From the NCBI RefSeq assembly GCF_900182835.1, contig NZ_FXUB01000003.1:124001-188000 (forward strand): a stretch of DNA of 64,000 bases, written 5' to 3'. The position numbers and the translations under genes are program-made. The notes below the pieces were generated by a model. That model was not told the origin of the DNA. It did no database searches and saw only the letters and a list, made by a program, of their open reading frames with translations. Positions 53,311 through 64,000 of the stretch are shown here, one piece after another. The DNA comes from Desulfurobacterium pacificum (GTDB lineage Bacteria; Aquificota; Aquificia; Desulfurobacteriales; Desulfurobacteriaceae). Position 1 is the first letter of the stretch; each line of letters starts with the position of its first letter.

Positions 53311-53329
53311 CCACAATAAGAGGATAATT

Positions 53330-58358
<5,029 letters not shown>

Positions 58359-58373
58359 TAAGTTTCCTCCAGA

Positions 58374-59441
58374 TTAGAAAGTAAAGAAGTTCATTGCTTT
58401 TCTGACTTCTTCCATAGTTTCTTTAGCTATTTCCCTTGCTTTTTTAGAGCCTTCAACGAAAATTTGGGAAAGCGTTTCTTTGTCTGATAATAGTTTTTCT
58501 CTTTTTTCTCTAATCGGTGAGAGAAAGGTATTTAAGTTTTCAAAAAGTTGCTTTTTACATTGAACGCAGCCTATCTGTCCCTTTCTGCAGTTTTCTTCTA
58601 TCTCTTTCACCTGTTTTTTGTCAGTGAATATTTTATGGTAGGAGAATACAGAACATACTTCCGGATGTCCGGGGTCGGTTTTTCTCACTCTTGCCGGGTC
58701 TGTAACCATTGACATAACTTTTTTTCTGAGTTCTTCTTCTGTGTCTGAAAGATAAATACAGTTTCCATAGGATTTGCTCATTTTCCTTCCGTCAAGTCCG
58801 GGGAGTTTGGGCGCTTCTGAAAGATAAGGTCTTGGTTCAGGGAAAATATTACCGAAAAATCTATTGAACCTTCTTGTTATATCTCTTGACAGTTCAAGGT
58901 GTGGAAGCTGGTCAATGCCTACTGGAACGGTGTCTGCTTTGTATATGATAATGTCTGCAGTTTGAAGAACAGGGTAACCTAAGAATCCGTAAGTTGCCAG
59001 GTCTCTATCTTTTAAGTTTTCCATCATTTCCTTATAAGTGGGATTTCTTTCCAGCCATTTTACCGGTGTAATCATTGAAAGAAGCAGGTGGAGTTCTGCG
59101 TGTTCTTTTACCTGAGACTGAATAAAGAGAACGGACTTTTCCGGGTCAAGTCCTGCAGCTATCCAGTCTGCCATCATTTCCAAAGTATTTTGAGAAAGTT
59201 TGGAAGTGTCTTCATAAGACGTTGTTATGGCGTGCCAGTCTGCAATGAAGAAAAAGCATTCAGCTTTATCCTGCAGTTCAATCCACGTTTTAAGTGCTCC
59301 AAAGTAGTTACCTAAATGAATTTTGCCGGTTGGGCGCATTCCTGATAAAACGCGTTTAATATCTTTAGGTTCTTCGTATTTCTCAAGGGCAATTTTCATT
59401 TCTTTGTCAACGTTGCTGACTAATAACTCTTTCTGTGCCAT
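58374..59441 (-). CDS. trpS: Tryptophanyl-tRNA synthetase
   Basis: 355 residues, class I. The HIGH-like motif is in SGMRPTGKIHLGNYFGAL; KMSKSYGNCIYLSD is the KMSKS loop. The C-terminal part has an extra Cys set (CRKGQIGCVQCKKQL), as in TrpRS forms of thermophiles that bind an Fe-S cluster or zinc. The N-terminal 25 residues (LLVSNVDKEMKIALEKYEEP) extend beyond the usual start. Confidence 0.96.
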   Translation of the reverse strand: MAQKELLVSNVDKEMKIALEKYEEPKDIKRVLSGMRPTGKIHLGNYFGALKTWIELQDKAECFFFIADWHAITTSYEDTSKLSQNTLEMMADWIAAGLDPEKSVLFIQSQVKEHAELHLLLSMITPVKWLERNPTYKEMMENLKDRDLATYGFLGYPVLQTADIIIYKADTVPVGIDQLPHLELSRDITRRFNRFFGNIFPEPRPYLSEAPKLPGLDGRKMSKSYGNCIYLSDTEEELRKKVMSMVTDPARVRKTDPGHPEVCSVFSYHKIFTDKKQVKEIEENCRKGQIGCVQCKKQLFENLNTFLSPIREKREKLLSDKETLSQIFVEGSKKAREIAKETMEEVRKAMNFFTF

Positions 59442-59443
59442 TT

Positions 59444-60169
59444 TTACTCCTCTACTTTTTCGTATCTTTCCACTATTCTTCTATAAACTTCTTTATAGCT
59501 TTCTACTACTTTGCCCATATCTTTTCTAAATCTGTCTTTATCTAAAACTTCTCCTGAAGACTTATCCCATAGTCTGCAGGCGTCGGGTGTTATTTCATCT
59601 GCCAAGAGAATTTCGCCGTTGTGCCTGCCAAATTCAAGTTTGAAGTCAACTAACTGGATGTCTATTTCGTCAAAGAACTTTTTGAGAAGTTCGCTTACTT
59701 CAAGGGCTGTTTTTGTCATGAAACCCAGCTCTTCTCTTGTTGCCCATCCGAACATGTAAACGTGGTTTGGGCATACCATCGGGTCGTGAAGTTCGTCGTT
59801 TTTGTAGAAGTATTCTACTAACGGTTCTTTGAGGGGCGTTCCTTCTTTTACCCCGTATCTCCTTGAGAAACTACCGGCTGCTACGTTTCTGACTACTACT
59901 TCTACCGGTATTATTTCACATTTTTTGACGAGCATTTCTCTTGGTGAGAGTCTTTCAACGAAGTGGGTTTTGATTCCGTGTTTTTCAAGGTATTCAAAGA
60001 TTATGGTAGAAATAGAGCAGTTTATAACGCCTTTGTCTTCTAAAACTTCTTTTTTTGCACCGTCAAAAGCGGTTGTATCATCTTTGAAGTATTGTATTAC
60101 TAAGTTATCGCTGTCTGTTGTGTATATGATTTTTGCCTTTCCTTCGTATAGTTTTTCTCTTTTTTCCAT
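59444..60169 (-). CDS. purC: Phosphoribosylaminoimidazole-succinocarboxamide synthase (SAICAR synthetase)
   Basis: 241 residues. KREKLYEGKAKIIYTTD is the nucleotide loop; VEVVVRNVAAGSFSRRYG and LADEITPDACRLWDK are family signatures. It adds aspartate to CAIR in purine synthesis. Its divergent neighbour is purF of the same pathway, so the 281-base gap between them may hold shared control. A GGAGGAAAAA site precedes the ATG. Confidence 0.97.
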   Translation of the reverse strand: MEKREKLYEGKAKIIYTTDSDNLVIQYFKDDTTAFDGAKKEVLEDKGVINCSISTIIFEYLEKHGIKTHFVERLSPREMLVKKCEIIPVEVVVRNVAAGSFSRRYGVKEGTPLKEPLVEYFYKNDELHDPMVCPNHVYMFGWATREELGFMTKTALEVSELLKKFFDEIDIQLVDFKLEFGRHNGEILLADEITPDACRLWDKSSGEVLDKDRFRKDMGKVVESYKEVYRRIVERYEKVEE

Positions 60170-60352
60170 TTTTTCCTCCGTGATTAAGTTTCAGGTGAAA
60201 ATTAATGGTTTGTAAGCCAAATTATCTCATAAATTGTGCTGGTTTTTAGGCGGGAGTTTCTGTAAAAAAGTGCTTTTTGGGACAAATTTTGTCGGTTTTT
60301 TTGTTTACATTTTCAATAATGAAAAAATAATAGATTTGGGTTTTCGGTTGAG

Positions 60353-60374
60353 GTGAAGGGGGGAGGGGGATTTT
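60353..60374 (+). repeat. Dispersed G-tract/GATTTT repeat, intergenic copy between purC and purF
   Basis: GTGAAGGGGGGAGGGGGATTTT lies just upstream of the purF -35 box, outside any gene. Confidence 0.6.
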
Positions 60375-60383
60375 ACTTCGTGC

Positions 60384-60412
60384 TTGAATTTCTTTAATGG
60401 AAGTAGGATAAT
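60384..60412 (+). promoter_or_regulatory. Promoter of purF
   Basis: TTGAAT (60384-60389), a 17-base spacer and GATAAT (60407-60412); expected start near 60419, 32 bases before ATG 60451. No PurR-type palindrome is obvious in the gap. Confidence 0.65.
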
Positions 60413-60450
60413 CTTCTTTCCATTGGTATCAAAGTACCCGGGAGAGAATA

Positions 60451-61839
60451 ATGAAAGAGTATTGCGGCGTTTTTGGTATTTATAACAATCCTAACGCTGT
60501 TTACTATACTTATTTAGGACTTTATGCTTTGCAGCATAGAGGGCAGGAAAGCGCAGGTATAGCTGCTACAGATGGAAATAAAATTGGTTATTACAGAGAT
60601 TTTGGATTAGTTTCTTCTGTTTTTAAAAGTTCTGTACTTCGTGAATTGTCTGGTTTTATAGCCATTGGGCATAACAGGTATTCTACTTCAGGTGCTTCAG
60701 ATTCGCCAGATAACATTCAACCTATAGTTGTGTCTTATAAATATGGACAGATGGCTGTTGCTCATAACGGTAATTTGGTTAATGCGTTAGAACTTAGGGA
60801 AAAGTTGGAAGAGGAAGGTTCTATTTTTAGAGGGACTACTGATTCTGAAGTTATAGTTCATTTAATAGTTAAGTCTAAGAAAAAAAAGTTTTTGGATAAA
60901 CTTATAGATGCGCTTGTTAGGCTTAAAGGAGCTTATTCCCTTTTAGTTATGACCAATAAAAAGCTCATTGCGGTAAGAGACCCGTGGGGATTCCGTCCGT
61001 TATGTATGGGAGAACTTGACGGTAGTCCGGTTTTTGCTTCAGAGACTTGTGCTTTTGACCTTATTGGTGCGAAATACTTAAGGGATGTTGAACCGGGCGA
61101 AATTATTGTTGTTGAGAATGGTGCGATATCATCGTATAGGCTGCCTGAAACTGAAAACTGCCCCAGGTCACAATGTATATTTGAATTTGTTTATTTTGCC
61201 AGACCTGATAGTAAGATTTTTGGTAAAAGTGTTTATGACGTTAGGAAGGCTTTTGGTAGGAGATTGGCGAAGGAACATCCGGTAGAAGCGGATATTGTTA
61301 TACCTGTTCCCGATTCTGGTGTTGTGCCTGCTTTGGGGTACTCTCAGGAAAGTGGAATACCATTTGAAATGGGACTTATAAGGAATCATTATGTTGGTAG
61401 GACGTTTATAAAACCTGACCAAAAGTTGAGGGATATAGGTGTAAAGGTAAAGCTTAACCCAATTCCTGAGTTGCTTGAGGGTAAAAGGGTTATAGTGATA
61501 GATGATTCTATAGTGAGGGGAACTACCAGTAGGAAGATAATAAGAATGCTTAGAGAAGCAGGTGCTAAGGAAGTTCATATGAGGATAAGTTCTCCGCCGA
61601 CAAAGTTTCCCTGTTACTTCGGAATAGATACTCCGACCAAAGACCAGCTTATCGCTTCCAACCATTCTGTTGAGGAAATATGTAAATATATAGAGGCAGA
61701 TTCTTTGGGTTATCTTTCGTTAGAAGGAATGATAGAAGCAGCTGGAGGAAACTTTTCAGAGTACTGTACTGCATGCTTCAATGGGGAATATCCTTTTAAT
61801 ATTCCAGAGTCTGTGGAGAGACAAGCAGAGAAAAAGTAA
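60451..61839 (+). CDS. purF: Amidophosphoribosyltransferase (Fe-S type)
   Basis: 462 residues. The glutaminase nucleophile Cys is in [13 protein letters not shown] after a very short propeptide. The PRTase loop is [17 protein letters not shown], and [15 protein letters not shown] is also diagnostic. Cys in [23 protein letters not shown] and the final [11 protein letters not shown] match the 4Fe-4S ligands of the B. subtilis-type enzyme, so it is probably oxygen-sensitive. It commits PRPP to purine synthesis. The stop codon directly abuts the tRNA-Arg 3' end. Confidence 0.97.
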   Translation: MKEYCGVFGIYNNPNAVYYTYLGLYALQHRGQESAGIAATDGNKIGYYRDFGLVSSVFKSSVLRELSGFIAIGHNRYSTSGASDSPDNIQPIVVSYKYGQMAVAHNGNLVNALELREKLEEEGSIFRGTTDSEVIVHLIVKSKKKKFLDKLIDALVRLKGAYSLLVMTNKKLIAVRDPWGFRPLCMGELDGSPVFASETCAFDLIGAKYLRDVEPGEIIVVENGAISSYRLPETENCPRSQCIFEFVYFARPDSKIFGKSVYDVRKAFGRRLAKEHPVEADIVIPVPDSGVVPALGYSQESGIPFEMGLIRNHYVGRTFIKPDQKLRDIGVKVKLNPIPELLEGKRVIVIDDSIVRGTTSRKIIRMLREAGAKEVHMRISSPPTKFPCYFGIDTPTKDQLIASNHSVEEICKYIEADSLGYLSLEGMIEAAGGNFSEYCTACFNGEYPFNIPESVERQAEKK

Positions 61840-61916
61840 TGGTGCGCCTGGCGGGATTCGAACCCGCGACGCCAGGATCCGGAGTCCTGGGCTCTATCCA
61901 GCTGAGCTACAGGCGC
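61840..61916 (-). tRNA. tRNA-Arg(CCG)
   Basis: Minus strand. The acceptor GCGCCTG/CAGGCGC is perfect, the D stem is GCTC/GAGC, the anticodon stem CAGGA/TCCTG encloses CTCCGGA with anticodon CCG, the T arm has GGTTCGAATCC, the discriminator is A, and CCA is encoded. It reads CGG arginine codons. On the minus strand TACAAT lies 4 bases before the 5' end and may be its -10 box. Confidence 0.95.
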
Positions 61917-61957
61917 TTATATTGTAGAGATAAAATATATTCTGTTTAAGGAGTGGC

Positions 61958-62230
61958 GTGAAGGAGCTGAGAGAGAAAATATGTTTCCTCTCTTACATCG
62001 TTAGTGCTATTTTAGCTGCTTTTTTGAGCTTTAAAGTTATTAATGTCAGGTCAGCATGTACTCATGAAAAACTGAAGATAACATCTGTGGTTAATGAAAT
62101 AAGAAGATTAAAAGAGGAGAATGTTAGACTGTCTGTGGAATATTATTCTAATCTAAAACCGGAGAATGTTGATAAGGCTTCTAATGATTTAGATTTTTAC
62201 CAAGAGAATGAGGTTCAGTATATAAAATGA
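61958..62230 (+). CDS. ftsL: FtsL-like cell-division protein
   Basis: 90 residues. A short basic N-terminus, one membrane helix (ICFLSYIVSAILAAFLSFKVI) and a coiled-coil region (EKLKITSVVNEIRRLKEENVRL) give the FtsL/DivIC layout. The identification rests on this layout and on the directly overlapping ftsI-like gene (ATGA), the usual order. GTG start after AAGGAG. Confidence 0.72.
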   Translation: MKELREKICFLSYIVSAILAAFLSFKVINVRSACTHEKLKITSVVNEIRRLKEENVRLSVEYYSNLKPENVDKASNDLDFYQENEVQYIK

Positions 62231-64000
62231 AATGGTTTCTCTACAGGATAAAGGAGACTATTCTTAGGACTTACCATTTTATAAGTCCCTTTAAGGATGA
62301 CAGACTTAATCTTTTTATGTTAGCGTCTTTGGTAGTAATGGTTATCTATTTAATTAGGTTATTTTCGTTAGGAGTTTTTGACGGTAAGAAGTGGATATCT
62401 CTTGTAGAAAGGCAGTTCCAGGGATGTGTGAGGATATCTTCAGAAAAAGGAGAAATCTTAGATAGAAATTTTACACCTTTGGCAGTTAGTGAGAAGGTTG
62501 TTTCTATTTATGTTCGTCCGCCTGAAATAAAAGATTGGTTGTTGTTTGAAAAGATAGTTAGAGGAGATAATAAAGTTATTTCTGAATATGCTGAACGAAA
62601 AAAAAGCTCTCCGGAAAAGCTTCTTTCGCTTCTTTCTCCTCTTTCTTCTACAATTACTCTGTCTGACCTTGAAGCTGCCTTTAAAAAAAAATACATCGTC
62701 ATAAGAGTTGATAGAAAAGAGAAGAAAATCCCCTTCGTCTGGCTCAAAAAGGGCATAAACTGCAACGTTTCCGATATCTCAAAAGCAATTTCACTTGCAC
62801 TGCGCATTTATTACACGCTTTCAGGTGAAAACCGTTTTGATAAAAGATATCCTGACCTTATAGGCTATGTGACTGAATATAAAAGAGTTTATCCTTATGC
62901 TGTTGCATCGGAGGTTGTTGGAGTAACCAATGCTCAGGGAGATGGGCTTTCCGGACTTGAATATATCCTGGAAAAGAAAAAAATCATAGCCGGCAACACT
63001 ATCGTTCTTGAAGGAAGAAAAGATGCCAGAGGCAAGGTCTATCTTGGTGAAAACGCAGTAAAGTTTCTATCAAAGCAGAAAGGTAACAACGTAGTTACGA
63101 CAATAGACGGGAACCTTCAATATATTTTTGAGAGAATTATTAAAGAATACGGTGAAAAGTGGCATCCTAAATTCATAAATGCAGTTCTTATGGACATTCA
63201 TACCGGTGACGTTCTGGCAGCAGCGTCGTATCCTTTTTATATCTATGGTGAGAAAAAAACAAAAAATTTTCTGTCTCTTCTTAATCCCCGTTTTATAACT
63301 GAGCCTTATGAACCTGGTTCTGTAATGAAGCCGATAGTTCTGGCTGCTGCCCTTACCGAAGGAGTAATAAATGTTGATTCAGTTATATCCTGCCCTGCTG
63401 ACTATAAAGTTGGTGATAAGGTTTTCCATAACGAGTTCCACGGGAAGGACGTTAAGATTAGGGCTTGGGAAGTCATAGAATATTCAGATAACGTTGGAAT
63501 AGTTAGAATTGCGCAGAAACTTGGTAAAGAGAGACTCTATAAATATTTAAAGCTTTTTGGTTTTGGAAACAAAACTGGAATAATGCTTCCTGGTGAGAGT
63601 CCTGGCTTTTTAAAAGACTGGCATAAGTGGAGAGATGTTGAGTTTGCAACAATTGCTTTTGGGCATTTCATATCCACCACAACGCTTCAGTTAGCTGCTG
63701 CCTATGCGGCTCTGGTAAACGGTGGCTACTACGTCAAGCCGAGAATTCTGAAAGAAATCGTTGATGATAAGTGGAACGTAATAAAAAAGTTTCCGATTAA
63801 AAAGAAGCGAATTATCCCGGAGAAAGTTTCAAAAACGATGAGAAGAGTTCTTACCATGGTAGTTGAAGGTGGAACAGGTACGGCTACGAAAATGGAAAAC
63901 TTTTACATAGGCGGAAAGACTGGAACTGCGCTGGTTTACGACCCTAAGATAAAAGCCTACAACAAGAGTAAGATAACCGCCTCTTTTGTTGGTGCCTTTC
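62227..64000 (+). CDS. ftsI: FtsI/PBP2-type peptidoglycan transpeptidase, cut at right edge
   Basis: At least 591 residues; it runs off the window. One N-terminal membrane helix (about residues 30-48, NLFMLASLVVMVIYLIRLFS) is followed by a pedestal domain and the transpeptidase domain. The active Ser is at about 365 in PGSVMKPIV (S-x2-K), SDN at 420-422 and KTGT at about 564. YPDLIGYVTEYKRVYPY fits the FtsI class. It makes septal cross-links with FtsW. A CCCC-tract repeat copy (62725-62733) lies in the pedestal region. The frame is intact throughout. Confidence 0.93.
   Translation, partial: MKWFLYRIKETILRTYHFISPFKDDRLNLFMLASLVVMVIYLIRLFSLGVFDGKKWISLVERQFQGCVRISSEKGEILDRNFTPLAVSEKVVSIYVRPPEIKDWLLFEKIVRGDNKVISEYAERKKSSPEKLLSLLSPLSSTITLSDLEAAFKKKYIVIRVDRKEKKIPFVWLKKGINCNVSDISKAISLALRIYYTLSGENRFDKRYPDLIGYVTEYKRVYPYAVASEVVGVTNAQGDGLSGLEYILEKKKIIAGNTIVLEGRKDARGKVYLGENAVKFLSKQKGNNVVTTIDGNLQYIFERIIKEYGEKWHPKFINAVLMDIHTGDVLAAASYPFYIYGEKKTKNFLSLLNPRFITEPYEPGSVMKPIVLAAALTEGVINVDSVISCPADYKVGDKVFHNEFHGKDVKIRAWEVIEYSDNVGIVRIAQKLGKERLYKYLKLFGFGNKTGIMLPGESPGFLKDWHKWRDVEFATIAFGHFISTTTLQLAAAYAALVNGGYYVKPRILKEIVDDKWNVIKKFPIKKKRIIPEKVSKTMRRVLTMVVEGGTGTATKMENFYIGGKTGTALVYDPKIKAYNKSKITASFVGAF
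62725..62733 (-). repeat. Dispersed G-tract/GATTTT repeat, short copy in the ftsI-like gene
   Basis: On the minus strand GGGGATTTT; on the plus strand the sequence to its right turns C/A-rich. Confidence 0.4.

Noticed and set aside
60170-60450. Purine riboswitch or PurR operator between purC and purF
   Set aside because: No guanine/adenine or PRPP riboswitch core or clear palindrome seen; only the purF promoter and a G-tract repeat can be supported.

Overview
The window reads as a chromosome segment of a thermophilic, AT-rich (roughly 40% GC by eye), diderm bacterium. The likeliest home is the Aquificota, family Desulfurobacteriaceae; this is inferred from protein character, not from a marker gene. 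The genes are packed tightly, with many ATGA, GTGA, TTGA and TAATG overlaps and frequent GTG and TTG starts. Both ends cut genes: a sugar aminotransferase on the left and an FtsI/PBP2-type transpeptidase on the right. I see no rRNA, CRISPR array, transposase or prophage. There are two tRNAs, Pro(CGG) and Arg(CCG).

Layout. 1-2.9 kb: a sugar operon with PglE-, PglC- and PglF-like members. 3.0-5.97 kb: Uma2 nuclease, MazG, a universal stress protein and MtnA. 5.9-9.4 kb: type II secretion genes gspK-L-M-N, then ruvA. 10-12.8 kb: inositol phosphatase and an Mrp ATPase between two toxin-antitoxin-like pairs, one frameshifted. 12.8-13.8 kb: an unlisted 50-residue CXXC membrane peptide with a NapH-like ferredoxin. 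13.9-15.9 kb: an STT3/PglB-type oligosaccharyltransferase. 15.9-23.1 kb (minus): ilvD, a YdcH-like protein, rimI, tsaB, a PsiE-like protein, prepilin peptidase, an unknown and a Ski2-like helicase. 23.2-29.3 kb (plus): zinc ribbon, tRNA-Pro, two small membrane proteins, rsuA, a LysM/NlpC hydrolase, HtrA, a short sigma-70 and fbp. 29.3-32.1 kb (minus): LolC/E and lysS. 32.2-39.9 kb (plus): MlaEFD-like lipid transport, hisH, gspG, rlmB, an unknown and an NtrBC pair.

39.9-44.7 kb holds a multi-cluster ferredoxin with an in-frame TGA (possible selenocysteine) behind an FNR-type site, facing a minus-strand group: radical SAM (AhbD/NirJ-like), hemE and an AsmA-like protein; prfA lies beyond. 44.7-46.7 kb: a Cys-rich lipoprotein, a hotdog thioesterase and an unknown with an R-x4-H/HG tail. 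46.7-50.5 kb (minus): proB, obgE and a large lipoprotein. 50.6-54.7 kb (plus): a methyltransferase and four pilin-like genes. 54.7-60.2 kb (minus): serS, gyrA, trpS, purC. 60.4-64 kb (plus): purF, then (after minus-strand tRNA-Arg) ftsL-like and ftsI-like genes.

How the parts may work together. The first three genes plus the STT3 enzyme resemble the Campylobacter-type N-glycosylation route. The large lipoprotein and the pilin-like proteins are crowded with N-x-S/T sequons, unlike the cytosolic proteins I compared. Together they suggest a glycosylated surface/pilus system; this is inference. Pilin maturation (prepilin peptidase), type II secretion parts and pilin-like proteins are spread over four loci.

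A second pattern runs through the window: a purine-rich tract ending in GGGGATTTT occurs many times on both strands, inside conserved genes as well as between genes. In three cases counted by hand it marks a flip in G+T content. No stretch longer than 300 bases lacks a gene; the largest gap (60170-60450) carries the divergent purC/purF control region.
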